A DNA stretch of 21,815 nucleotides from Zopfochytrium polystomum (GCA_025765615.1 JAIVFJ010000584.1:1-21815); one strand, 5' to 3'. Shown: positions 1-9,868, counted from the stretch's first letter. Notes: generated by a model not told the origin, from the letters alone. Program-made: numbers and translations.

Positions 1-3000
1 AGGATGTTGGAAACGGCGTCGCCAACGTCGCAAAGGACGTTGCTCACGGCGTGGCGGACGTCGCAAAGGACGTTGGCAAGGGGGTCGCCACCGCAGCGAA
101 AACGGTTTGGTTGCAAGTAATCAGTTTTCGCTCTTCCCTTACGCTTTTTTTTTTTGTTTCTTCAGGTCGGAAACGGTGTGGCTGACGTAGCGAAAGATGT
201 AAGAGCCCTTCTCGACCTGGCGGATCCGGAGCGAACGCACTCAGCCTCTTTTTTCTCCCAGGGCTGCCAAGGGTGTCGCCACTGCCGCCAAAGATGTGAG
301 TACCACTTGCGGGTTGCCCTGGTGGGATTTAGTTTAAAACCTCGTACCCTACCGAAAAAAAAGACTGCAAAGGCGTTGCAAAAGTGGCACCAAAGGTAAT
401 TTGTCAGACCCTTTTTCTGCAGTAACCGGTCCTGCATCAAGTCGTCTGAGAACTTTCGTCCTTTTCGCTTCTTCATTGCACATTTTTTCCATTCGAAATC
501 CTAGGTGTTGAAAGTAGTTGAAAATGCCACACCAGGTGAGCGTCGGACAACACAAGAATTTGCACGTCCCCCGACATTTCTTTGAAACAAAGGAACGGCA
601 TAACCCTAAGTTTCACCTTGATACAGTTACCAAGAGCCATCACGGGGGCAGTCAAGACCACCATAACAGCCGTAAAAGACATCAAGAACGGAAAGTCGAT
701 AAAAAGTAAGAACTTTGTTCAGTTATGAATACTCGTGGATACCAACTTGACACCAGTGCCGCTTTGCTGTTATTTACTCTTACCTTAAAGCCATCGCGAA
801 AGACATTGGAAAGGCGCTCTGGACACCGGCGAAAAAGGCCGCTCCAAACGGTAAGTTTTCTTTGTTCCGCTCACCCCACAGTTGGACGCTAACTGTTCTT
901 TTTTTTTTTCACTGCATCAACAGAACGAGACTTGAAGGTATCGCGATCATCTGCTCAGTCTTTCCGGGTAGGCAGTTATAGTTGCTAATTTTCACCTTGT
1001 TACGCCGCAAAATCCGCACCCCTCGCTTCACACACGCAGAACCTCCAAACCATCGCAAGCCTCACGCCAGGTAACCCCCTTTGCGCCGGCCCCCCACCCT
1101 TATCCCCACACCCGTTTTCTTAATTTTATTCGATAAACCAAGTACATTGCAACCAATAAAAACTGACGAGCGCCCTTCTTTTATAACCCTTAACCCCTCT
1201 ATCGTCTCAACATTATTCCAGTCGGCAAGCCCATTGCCGCGGGCCTCACGGCCGTTGAGGCCGGCATCACGGTCGCCAAGGGTATCGCCAAGGGCGAGAG
1301 TGCCGCAAGTGCGTGAGCCCCCCCGCACTCATACACCTCCCTCTCCCACTTTTTTTTTGGTTTTTTGCCGTTGCTGACCTCCAACGCAACACACAGGGGT
1401 TCTCAAGGACGCCGGGAGAACAGTGGCCGAAGGCGCCGCCGGCCTGGTCGTGCCTGGAGGTAAGACCGTGGTGCGGCCTGGTTACTCTCGCCCTATTGCC
1501 AAAACCTAAACTGCTTTTCTCCCCGTCCTCGTTCACCCTCCCCACCCCCCTCCGCGCACACAAACAGGGAGCGCGCTCAAAGGCGCCATAACGGCGGCGC
1601 GCGGTGAGAGGCCGTGCAAGCCGCAAAAGGCGCCGTGCAGGCCGCAAAAGGTAACGCGTTTGTGCACCCAACTCTCTCTTCGAGCTCGCTAAACCCCGTT
1701 CTTCCCAACCCAAAAACCCCCCCGCCCCGGCCCGCCATAACGTCCCCAGAAATCAAGCAAGGGGTACAAGCCGCCAAGAGCCTCCCGAAGGCGATCAAAG
1801 AAGCGCAAGCGGCGGCCAAGCTTCCCACAAAGGGGCCGACAAAAGACCAAGTGCAGCTGGCGGTGGGGACGATCGCGAAGCGGCAGGCGCGGGAGACGTT
1901 GAAGGAGAACGGGATCGACGTTGGGTCGGGGAAGCCGCTTGGCGCTGGCGGGGGCGGCGGCGGGAAGGGAAAGACGGGCGGAGCTGGGGCGGGGGCTGCG
2001 GGGGGCGGCGCGAAGGGGACCGGGAAGGGTGCGGCTGCTGCAACTGGGAGCGGTTCGGCGAAGGGAGGTGCGGGAGGGAAGGCTCAGGGGGCCGATGGGA
2101 AGAGTCAAGCCGGGGCCGGCAAAATCGGTGCAGGCGGAGGGGCTGGCGCCAAGCCTGGTGGTGGTGGTGCGGGCGGAGGAAAGACGACCCAAGTGGCGCG
2201 CGGCGGCGGAGTCGGTGCTGCCGGAGCCGGGGCAGGCGGCGGCAAGGGAGCGGGGTGGCGGCAAGGCGACAGCAACGGGGGCGGCTCGCGGTGGCGGCCC
2301 GGCGGGTGCCGGCAAGGGCGCTGGAGGCCGCCGGAGCCGGAGCCGGAGGCGGCAAGGGGGGCGGTGGCGGCAAAACGACTGCTGCAGCAGCAACAGCACG
2401 CGGTGTCGGCGGGGCAGCCGGCGGCGGAGGGAAGCAAGCAGCGTGCGGCGGCGGCACGGCCGGAACCGGGGCTGGTAAGGGCGCGGGTGGCGGCAAGGCA
2501 CCAGCCACAACGGCGGGACGTGGCGGCGGCGGAGGTGTGACCGCAGCCGGTAAAGGTGCTGGCGGTGGCAGTGCTGGTAAGACGCAGACGGCGCGTGGCG
2601 TCGGTGGAAGCGCTGGAGGTGGCAAGGGCGGTGGCGGTGGAAAGACAGGAACGGCCGCTGGACGCGGTGCCGGCGGGACAGCTGCGGCCAAGACCGGCGG
2701 GGGCGGCGGTGCGGGAGCCGGGAGTGGAAAGGGCGGTGCGGCCGGTGCTGGCAAAGGCGCAGGAGGCGGCGGGGCCGCGCGCGGAGCAGGTGGTGCACGT
2801 GGTGCTGCCGCCAAGGCCGGCGCAGGAGGAGCAGGAAAGACGCAGACTGCGCAAGGCGGCGGCGGTGGAGGCGGCAAGGGGGGAGGTAACGGGAAGGCGG
2901 CTGCTGCGGCGACGGGAAGCGGAGGCGCAACGGGCGGCAAAGGCGGTGCCGGCGGGGCGCGGCGGCGGCGGCGGGGGCCGGAGGGGCTGGAATCGGAGGT

Positions 3001-3102
3001 GGTAAAGGAGGAAGAAGTGGCGGCAAGGCAACGGCTGCGTCGTCGGCACGCGGTAGAGGAGGCGGGGGGCACAGGGAAGGTGGGGATGCTGTGGTGAAAT
3101 AA
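1..3102 (+). CDS. Ala/Lys amphipathic-repeat protein with Gly/Ala/Lys-rich tail, many small exons, 5' partial
   Basis: I do not recognise this protein. Small exons bounded by GT-AG signals repeat one theme, for example VAKDVGKGVATAAK, and also GVADVAKD, GVATAAKD, AVKTTITAVKDIKNG and AAKGAVQAAKG. Approximate exons are 1-104, 166-198, 262-294, 364-395, 505-535, 627-705, 791-850, 924-937, 1040-1070, 1222-1308, 1397-1459, 1568-1603, about 1611-1650 and 1750-3102. Not every splice phase reconciles. The alternating Ala/Val and Lys/Asp spacing suggests amphipathic helices of the kind seen in LEA-like or lipid-surface proteins; that role is inference. The last exon begins EIKQGVQAAKSLPKAIKEAQ and runs into a tail of about 390 residues of Gly, Ala and Lys (GGGKGAGGGK-like). 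The tail changes frame near 2255, 2330 and 2955, always within G/C runs. The third change restores a frame ending GGDAVVK with TAA at 3100-3102. The start lies outside the window. Confidence 0.6.
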
Positions 3103-3501
3103 AACCATAACAAAATGAAAAAGTTGACAAAAAAAAAATTATTGCAATCTGTCGGAATGCTGTCGGGGGCACTCTGTGTGGGACGCAGTCTGGGGTTCGG
3201 GAGTCTGTCGGAACGCTGTGGAGAGGGGACTCTGTGGGACGCTGTGCCGCTTCGACGCCCTCTGTGGGACGCAGTGAGGACATAGTTTTTTTTTGCCCTC
3301 ACGTAAAAACCATAACAAAATGAAAAAAATTGACAAAAAAAATCAATTTCCGGAATTGGCAGACTCTGTGGGAACGCTGATGCGAGGCACCCTCTGTGGG
3401 AACGCTGACGAGCGGGCGCCCTCTGTGGGACGCAGTGCGGCTTCGTTTGTACTAATCGGCTTCGTTTGTACTAATCCGCCCCCCGGACGGATATGTCTAG
3501 G
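3101..3501 (+). repeat. Repeat element copy A: two A-rich scaffolds, eight iterated words, 19-bp tandem pair, conserved end
   Basis: This is the first of three related elements. The A-rich scaffold (core CATAACAAAATGAAAAA, then TTGACAAAAAAAA) occurs at 3101-3140 and 3305-3348. Between and after the scaffolds a word close to CTCTGTGGGACGCAGTG recurs, with its TCTGT starting at 3148, 3173, 3204, 3231, 3261, 3365, 3393 and 3422. A 19-bp unit, CGGCTTCGTTTGTACTAAT, is duplicated exactly at 3438-3456 and 3457-3475. The last 26 bp end in GGATATGTCTAGG. The left edge overlaps the stop codon of the upstream gene, so part of the element may be transcribed as its 3' UTR. I saw no transposase and no terminal inverted repeat. 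Confidence 0.75.
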
Positions 3502-3828
3502 CACGATGCAAGGATGATGGATCGCCAGGCGCGCGCGACACTGCGCGCAGCTGGTGCAGCGCGCGCGACGGGGTCGCACGAGGAGCAAGAAGGCGGCCTG
3601 CCTGGTGCAGCTCGGTCGCATTTCCATTTGGGTGAAGCACAAAGTCTCGGGAAGTGGCCCGCATCACTCGGATCGCATGGACTCGAAAGCCGTCGCGGCG
3701 GCGGCCTCGGACAATGCGCCTTCATGCTATAAACGCAAAGAGCGGTCCGCGGAGATCGAGCCGGTTGTGCTGGGTCATCGCAAACCCGATTCGGTTGATC
3801 CTTCTCGTCGTCAGCATCATTCTGGTCT
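3502..3828. other. Stretch without a convincing gene
   Basis: Mixed-composition DNA between repeat copy A and the next coding stretch. Several plus-strand frames are open. One carries a hydrophobic run near 3785-3830, but it lies against the end of a better supported minus-strand frame and its codons look unlike the real exons nearby. I see no repeat, RNA gene or promoter that I can defend. Confidence 0.4.
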
Positions 3829-4545
3829 TTATTCATACTTCTTGCTGTTCGTTTTCATTGGCGCCAGCACCTGAAACAGGCCGTTCGGGTACTCTCCTTC
3901 GTTCTTCCTGTACGCCAGCGCATTCGCTCTGGTCCAACCAAAGCCGTACACGAAGTTCTTCTCTCCCGCAAGGAGACATTCATCCGACACGTCCATTGCT
4001 GAGCTGATCCGTACGGTTTCAACCTTTTCCTCGCCGTCCCGTTCTGGTTTGCAATCAAGAAGGCGACTCTCACTGGAAGCACGTCGTTCACCGGTGCTCG
4101 GACAGCCGTACAGTTTAACGGTTCATACCAGAAAGGGGAGGATTCGGACGCTCTCTTCGTCCGGCCGAACTATCTGTACAACCACGTTAGCGTTGTTGGA
4201 GATGGTAATAAGGAGACGGACCTGTTTCAAGGACTCTTGTTTGCGTGCGGAGACTACCCCGTTTCAAACTTGACCTTCAATGCGACGTCAACGACAACAC
4301 TCACTCTGCCAGATTCGGCAACCAGGTTTGCCCTTGCATTCCAAAACATCGTTCGAAGTTTCTGACCTGCTCGCAGATTTCGCAATGTTCCTCGACTTTT
4401 GTGCAGTTTTCAGACGCAGCGCCGCCTCGCCGCCCGTCTACTTGGAGCTCGCCGCGGTGCCCGTCGACAGACTTTAACTACTGCAAGATCATGGAGCTCG
4501 GCGTGCTGTACCTGTACTCGCTGCGGCAGACTTCGTTGTAGGCCA
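3829..4545 (-). CDS. Unrecognised multi-exon gene, probably minus strand, exon structure unresolved
   Basis: The firmest part is a C-terminal exon below about 4050. It ends in TAA at 3829-3831 and reads VETVRISSAMDVSDECLLAG, then NFVYGFGWTRANALAYR and PNGLFQVLAPMKTNSKKYE. Its third positions are mostly G or C, and about two thirds of its codons start with a purine, as expected of coding DNA. A second minus exon near 4310-4475 has a cysteine-rich stretch (ENCTKVEEHCEICEQVRNF) and ends at a consensus donor GTGAGT near 4304. The connecting exons cannot be joined confidently; a frame change or a short intron seems needed near 4050. A plus-strand frame (about 4003-4366) also looks coding-like, so an overlapping or opposite gene is not excluded. 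I cannot name a family. Confidence 0.35.
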
Positions 4546-4698
4546 CAACTCTCGGTGCTCACCCTATTGAAAAACTTGCGGGCTACGGCGCCATCTCTGC
4601 TTAGTTTATTTATCCGAATTATCACCCCTCACCAGTCGCACGTCAAGCAGGATTCGTTACATAGGTTGCATTAAAAATCCTCATCGTTCTCGCAGTAG

Positions 4699-5386
4699 AT
4701 GCAGATTCGAAAAATCAAGAGCTTTATTTCTTCGTTTTTCGTTTTCTCTTGCTCTTCAAACAGTTGGAGTAGTATTTTGCTCTATTCATTTCGAACAGAC
4801 AACTGTGCAAGGCCAGCTTTCTCCCTGCAGTGCACCATTTGGCGACGCCGCCAATGTCCCTTGCCTCGCTCATCTTGCAGTCGGACAAAAGTGCCCCCGC
4901 ACATCCGCTGCCTCCACCCAGCTATTCCCCCACCACCACCATCACGCCTCGCGCTGCCGTTCGCTCTGCAGCTGCTTCTCCTCATCACCTCCCTATCGCG
5001 AGTCCACGCCGCACCCGCACCCAGCAACCACCACAGCCACTCCCACCGCTTTGCAAAGATTGTCGCGTTCGGCGACTCGTGGTCCGACACCAGCAACTTT
5101 TACCGCCGCGTCTCCAACGGAACGTGGCCGCCCGCACGCTACAGCAACGGGCCAGTGTGGCTGGAGACGGTCGCGCTGCCGAGGTTCTTGGATGCCGAGT
5201 TGGTTGATTTCGCTTATGTGAGTTTTGTGTTGGTGTGTGGATGGCACTGTCGTTGACGCCGATAACCAAGGGTGGTGCCTCGACCAACGGGGCGACGCTG
5301 CACGGGAACTCTGGTCCCAGCAACACCCCTTCGCCATCAGTGAACGAGCAGATTGACAATGATTTTGCGAACTACCTAAAGAACAA
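4699..5386 (+). pseudogene. Truncated secreted GDSL/SGNH-type lipase or acylhydrolase
   Basis: Exon 1 holds a signal-peptide-like run (LALPFALQLLLLITSLSRVHA without its last residue is the hydrophobic core), then KIVAFGDSWSDTSNF. This is block I of the SGNH hydrolase family, with the catalytic serine in GDS. It continues to VDFAY and a GTGAGT donor at 5218. After a 53-nt intron, exon 2 (5271-5386) begins GGASTNGATLHGNSG, the block II glycine region, and ends at a GTAAGT donor. Block III (G.ND) and the catalytic Asp/His block expected downstream are absent: the only plausible continuation (acceptor near 5452) meets a stop after about eight codons. The nearest in-frame ATG is 4699, far upstream of the signal peptide, so the true start is uncertain. 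The intact family hydrolyses lipid or carbohydrate esters outside the cell. This copy lacks half the active site and lies about 0.5 kb before repeat copy B. Confidence 0.7.
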
Positions 5387-5889
5387 GTAAGTGGGACTTT
5401 TTTTTGGGTCAACCTTGACCTGCAAAGGTTACTTAATAGAAACCTCTGCCAGGACCTCGACGTTAGCACCTTTCTAATGTACTTTTGACCGATCAACACG
5501 TTTATCATACTCCTACAGCCGTCCACCACCGTCCTGGAAAAAATTTCTAAGTGAGGGCCGAAGAAAAAAAAATAAATTCTTTGAGGCCAAGTTTACCTTG
5601 CACAGACCCAAGCCCAGGACATGAGGGCAGGACCAGTAAGCAAGCCACACGCGTAGAACATGATTTCGGCGTCGAAACGGTGGTGGATGGCCTCCTCCAA
5701 AAGATTTCCTGAGCAGAAGTCTTTTTTGGATCTGGAGTTTTCGGAAAAACCCGCAATATTCCCTACTTGCCACTAATTGACCCACAGTTTTTTTTGCAGA
5801 TTCGGAATCCTCTCGCAATTCTAGCTTAGAGATGTGACACTTAGAACATTGTATCACGTCATCTTTGTGCCGGTGGGAGAGCTCAAAGC
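5387..5889. other. Non-coding stretch after the truncated hydrolase
   Basis: Begins with an intron-like donor. Acceptor-like sites occur near 5452 and 5518, but neither opens a sensible exon. The rest is moderately A/T-rich with no recognisable gene, repeat or RNA. It may be decayed 3' sequence of the GDSL gene. Confidence 0.4.
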
Positions 5890-6212
5890 GTGGGTGGTCA
5901 CTGTGGACTTAGTTTTTTTGGCCCTGGTGGAAAACAATAACAAAATGAAAAAATTGACAAAAAAAAACAATTAGACTTGGCCTCATATTGAGTCCATATT
6001 GAGTCCATATTGAGTCCATATGTGTGGACTCAATAGTGAATGAAAACCATAACAAAAACAATAAAATTGACAAAAAAAAACAATTAAGGAGACACAAAAT
6101 GGACTCATTAATGGACTTGATAGTGGACTTGATAGTGTGGACTTGATAGTGGCCCCACTTTCACTAAGTGGCCCCACTTTCACTAAGTAGGGCCCGGATT
6201 GATATGTCTAGG
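5890..6212 (+). repeat. Repeat element copy B: two scaffolds, TGGACT-type words, 19-bp tandem pair, conserved end
   Basis: Homology with copy C starts at GTGGGTGGT (5890) and includes TTAGTTTTTTTGGCCCT just before the scaffold. Scaffolds lie at 5931-5972 and 6043-6086. The unit ATTGAGTCCAT is repeated three times at 5987-6019. A perfect 9-bp inverted repeat, TTGAGTCCA (6010-6018) and TGGACTCAA (6025-6033), follows. After the second scaffold the word TGGACTTGATAG is iterated to about 6150. A 19-bp unit, GTGGCCCCACTTTCACTAA, is duplicated at 6149-6167 and 6168-6186, and the final 26 bp end in GATATGTCTAGG. The lower-GC block starts immediately after it. Confidence 0.8.
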
Positions 6213-7824
6213 TTACAGTGCAGGTCATAAACTCTGAAACTCTGCCAAAACCCTGCAAGAAATAGGTGCTGGTGCTGGTGCAAGGCTCACAGCTGTTGTG
6301 CATGTTGGGTTATACTGCATGCACCAGCCAAGTTTAGGAGGATAGCAGGGTTTGGGAATGAACAGACTTGCCAAAGCAGTAGCACATCTGCAATCAATAC
6401 AAAAGGATCAAATATTATGAATTTTGCCTGAAAAAATAGAGAGACATTGCGGAACCCCCAAAAGTTCTGTCAAGATGTGCCAAATGTGGCTCAGGATTGG
6501 ATAAAGTAACCATAAATGTTGGACTGATTGTGGTTGACTGTCACACTGAGTTTGGCACAAGGTCACTAGGTTGTAAAATTAAAGTCCACCGACTGTCTGC
6601 AAGGCTGCAACAAAGCGGCATGATAGGGGCATGCATTGGCATGGTTCACAGGGGGTGTCATATTGCAAGGGATGTAAGATTAACTGGGGAAAGAACTGGC
6701 AGTCAACAAAAGGAAACCAGAATAATAATGTGAAACAAGAGTTCAGGAAGAAACAATCAACCCTAACTAACCAAACAGAAATGGGAAGACACAATCAACT
6801 GCAAGGAAGGCTTAAGCAAGAAAAGTAGGATGACTTGAAGTCTGTAGAAATAGGATCAAAGTAGAAGCTTGGAGGTGCCAAACGTCAGTCTGCCTTGCGT
6901 CAACTTGGTAAATGACTATTCCACCTACAGTGGAGGAATCCCATCTGCAGGACAATCTCCATCAAAAGCTCTTCCAGAGACCTGACTGTGGGCTGAAATC
7001 CAAGTGTGCGGCATTCTTTGTGTATTTGATCCAACTCCTCAAAGCTCGATTTCACAGGCCACCTCAGTGAGTCAAAGAAGACTAGTTAGCCAGCGACCTT
7101 TGGTGCCTTGCCTGGCCCAACCCAAGCCAAGTGACTGGCTCATATTGTACAGTGGGGTGACAAATGTTTTCAGCCACTTCAAAGTTTCTTATGACAGTAC
7201 AACAATCAGTTTAACCTTTATTCTGCTTTCACAAACGCCACTGTGCGATTGGCGCACCCATTCAAGTTTGGAAGTATCCATCAACCAATTTCATCTAGGG
7301 TCTGCTAACTGCAGCAGTGGGGAACCCCAAACTCCACTTCATACCAGGCACACAATTTTCCGTTCTATATCACAAGCTTTGATATCCGCAAAAAATATGT
7401 CCTCCGTGCAGCAAATCCAAAAGATTAATGGATTGTGATGTGCTGCAATCAGGCTATTTGCCCACCAATTTTGATGGCAAATGGTTGAGAATTGATGAAG
7501 TTATTGCGTGGAAAAGAATTTGAGTGGTGGCTGAAAACCCTTGTCACTCCGCTGTACCAACACGATTCCTGAATCCAGTCTGTCATATATCACAGTACCA
7601 ATACTTTGACATATAACAACAAGACACAAGTCAAACATATTGAACCCAATGAAGCCACTCTTATAATCAATGTCTTGAAAATCAGTTTGCCTCAGCCCAA
7701 AAGCCAAATTCAAGTTGAATGAAATGAAGCTTGATTGCAGGGTTACGCCTGGTTTTATTTGTGAGTGACCTTGTTACATGTTTATTACTCCTTTATCACT
7801 CTTGCTGAGTCAGGCTAATGCTCA

Positions 7825-7933
7825 GCCGTCTTAGCTCATCTGGGAGAGCGTAAGACTGAAGTAGCCACATGGTCGTCTGTGCAGGGGCTCTCTGGCAATC
7901 TTAAGGCACCCGGTTCAATCCCGGGAGACGGCA
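7825..7933 (+). tRNA. tRNA-Phe(GAA) with 36-nt intron
   Basis: Acceptor GCCGTCT pairs perfectly with AGACGGC (7926-7932). The D stem is GCTC/GAGC. The anticodon stem TAAGA/TCTTA encloses CTGAAG plus A, giving anticodon GAA. An intron at 7862-7897 sits in the canonical place after position 37. The T arm is CCCGG-TTCAATC-CCGGG. It looks complete and functional. Confidence 0.9.
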
Positions 7934-8407
7934 TGATACAGTTGTATCTGGCGCTGTAGCACTTTGGATTTTCTGCAGGGCAGACTGTGCAGCTGGTCAG
8001 GCCCAATGTGCCTTTTTTGAGCATTTCAAGCCTCTAAGCACTTTGATTGAAATTTTTAAATACTGATGTCCACAAGACTGGCAATGTTTTCTGTTCTTCC
8101 TCTCTCCACACATATGAGAGGGTTCATTTTCCTGTTGACTTGCAAGGTTTGAGCCTTTGCTCTCCTTTTTGTTACAAAGGGACTCAGCATGATTTTATTG
8201 CACAAATTTCACAGTGGTGCCCATTCTCAAATGCTCAGCATGGTGCCATCATATGATGAACTAAACAGCACAAGCGCTTTTTCTCTCAATTGTTGCATCA
8301 TTTGATGGTGCTTGGAAAAATTCAAGAAAAATGAGTGAAAATATGCACTACCAGATTCAATATGTGCCTAAAGCACTAAATATCTCTTGGTAAGTGCTGC
8401 CAGTGGA

Positions 8408-8526
8408 GCCTGGTTAGCTCAATTGGTAGAGCGTGTGACTCTTAGTCTCCTGGCCTGTGCGTCTCGACACACTTGCCGGATCCTGCAATCACAAGGCTGT
8501 GGGTTCGAGAACCCCCACATCGGGCG
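8408..8526 (+). tRNA. tRNA-Lys(CTT)-like with 43-nt intron and enlarged T loop
   Basis: Acceptor GCCTGGT/ATCGGGC pairs with wobbles, the D arm is normal, and the anticodon stem is TGTGA/TCACA with loop CTCTTA plus A (anticodon CTT). The intron is 8445-8487. The T stem GTGGG/CCCAC encloses ten nucleotides (8504-8513) instead of seven, as if three bases were inserted in the B box. T-runs that could end RNA polymerase III transcription follow at once. Function is doubtful. Confidence 0.75.
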
Positions 8527-8564
8527 CTTCTTCTTTTTTCTTTTTTCTTTTCTACTTTTTTCAG

Positions 8565-8708
8565 TTTTTTTTTTTTTTTTTTTTTTTTTTTTCCTCCTCA
8601 ATGCAACAGCCATCAATACAACCAGGAATGCACCATCCCTGAAGGAAAGTCGGATTCAGTTGGTAGAAATCTTGGACTTCCAGTTGACTTGGTGCAGTTT
8701 GCTCCAAG

Positions 8709-8740
<32 letters not shown>
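8565..8740. repeat. T28 and A32 homopolymers as inverted pair
   Basis: An uninterrupted T28 (8565-8592) and A32 (8709-8740) flank 116 bp. Single-stranded, they could pair into a long hairpin. The lengths may be inexact because homopolymers are hard to sequence. Confidence 0.8.
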
Positions 8741-8742
<2 letters not shown>

Positions 8743-9070
8743 ATTGCCCAGGTGGAGGTCAAATGTCCAAGACTCCAGTAACTATTGGACAGTAGCCATT
8801 TTCACCTCGAAAGCTCACTCAAACAAATTGCATTGAGCTCAAAACATCTGTTCCATCCATGCCAGATCCTGGGTTATGCGCCTTGCCTCTGGACACGTCC
8901 AAATACGCCAGGACCAGCCAGTTGAAGCAAGGAACTACTGCAGCCCCACCTCAAGGGTTTAGACCACATGATTATGTAACAGTTAGCCACTTTCCTGCTC
9001 TGGGAATGGTGTCCTTGCCGCTGGCAGCTTCAGTACCTACAATCCTTGTATTAACACCACTTCAATTACC

Positions 9071-9145
9071 TCCCAGGCAGGCGGGGAATCGAACCCCAAT
9101 CGCCACCGTGAGAGGGTGGAATCTTAACCATTAGACGACCTAGGA
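9071..9145 (-). tRNA. tRNA-Glu(CTC)-like with 4-nt insertion before the acceptor stem
   Basis: On the minus strand the acceptor TCCTAGG pairs with CCTGGGA. The body matches a normal eukaryotic tRNA-Glu, with anticodon loop containing CTC and T loop TTCGATT. Between the T stem (ending CCCCG) and the 3' acceptor strand lie four extra bases, CCTG, which duplicate the start of the acceptor strand. This breaks coaxial stacking, so it is probably a recent pseudogene or an assembly error. Confidence 0.8.
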
Positions 9146-9795
9146 ATGGTGCCACTAGCTCTTTCTTCATAACCGGTTCCGTAAATTGACCAATCCCTTG
9201 ACTTTGCAACAGTGTGGTTGTGCAGTGGGAAAGTGTGGCAGAAAAAGAAGGTTTCCTCCTACAAACAAATAATTTTGCTACCATTTATATGTTGGTCATG
9301 TGCCATGGCAAATCAGAAAGGTTCAAGGTCCTGTGTCCTATGCACAAGAGCGCTGTTCAGGTTTGGCCGATTGGCCACTGTGGGGATGGATGAAGTACAC
9401 TACTGAAGGTGTGGTGGTGAGGTTGAAGCTGATTTCTGTCTGCCTTGTGTTTGTTGCTATACAAAACTGCTACAAGGACCAAAACTCATCTCCCTTGCAC
9501 AAGGTGTCCAATTGCCCCACAGTGTCAGGTTAAACTTCCTGTACACTACTTACGCCAACAGACCCAAACCAAATAGGTGCATCAAAAACGGCTTGCTGTG
9601 TAAGACACAAGTTTTGCCAGTGACTGGAAGATTGGCTTACAATTGTACATCCTTCCCATCCCGACACAATTTTGCCCAAAGGTTCCACATCCACCTTCCA
9701 CCAGTGAGTGGTCAAGGAGCTTGTGCCAGGCTTCCACAGCATTTGCAGGCCAAAACAACGAGCCCCTTGTGCGCCATCAAGGCTAGGTGTTAGAG

Positions 9796-9868
9796 CGAGC
9801 GTGCCAGGGGTCGAACCTGGAATCTCTTGATTCGTAGTCAAGCGCAGTAACCATTTTGCCACACGCCC
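9796..9868 (-). tRNA. tRNA-Arg(ACG)
   Basis: Minus strand. Acceptor GGGCGTG/CACGCTC has one G-T pair. Anticodon stem CTTGA/TCAAG surrounds CTACGAA (anticodon ACG), and the T arm is CCAGG-TTCGACC-CCTGG. No intron, no insertion. It looks functional. Confidence 0.9.

Noticed and set aside
1689..3302. Very long minus-strand open frame opposite the Gly/Ala/Lys tail
   Set aside because: It is a Pro/Arg/Leu-rich shadow of the G/C-rich repeats on the plus strand; it has no domain and arises because stop codons are rare in such DNA.
3148..3437. CRISPR-like array of repeats and spacers in copy A
   Set aside because: The repeats are short and imperfect with uneven spacing, the setting is eukaryotic, and no cas genes are present.
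3654..4007. Plus-strand membrane protein suggested by a hydrophobic run
   Set aside because: The run lies opposite a better supported minus-strand C-terminal exon, and the purine-first codon bias favours the minus strand.
5909..6183. Short hydrophobic peptides encoded on the minus strand of each scaffold (FFCQFF-type)
   Set aside because: They arise from translating the T-rich complement of the scaffold. Frames differ between copies and no start or context is conserved.
6497..6828. Small plus-strand open frames after repeat B
   Set aside because: Short, overlapping, without domains or coding bias.
7004..7438. Plus-strand open frame of 144 codons in the lower-GC block
   Set aside because: No domain, no coding-like third-position bias, Ser/Thr/Gln-rich random composition.
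8387..8836. Open frame across the tRNA-Lys locus and the homopolymers
   Set aside because: It is made of poly-Phe and poly-Lys from T28 and A32 and overlaps a tRNA.
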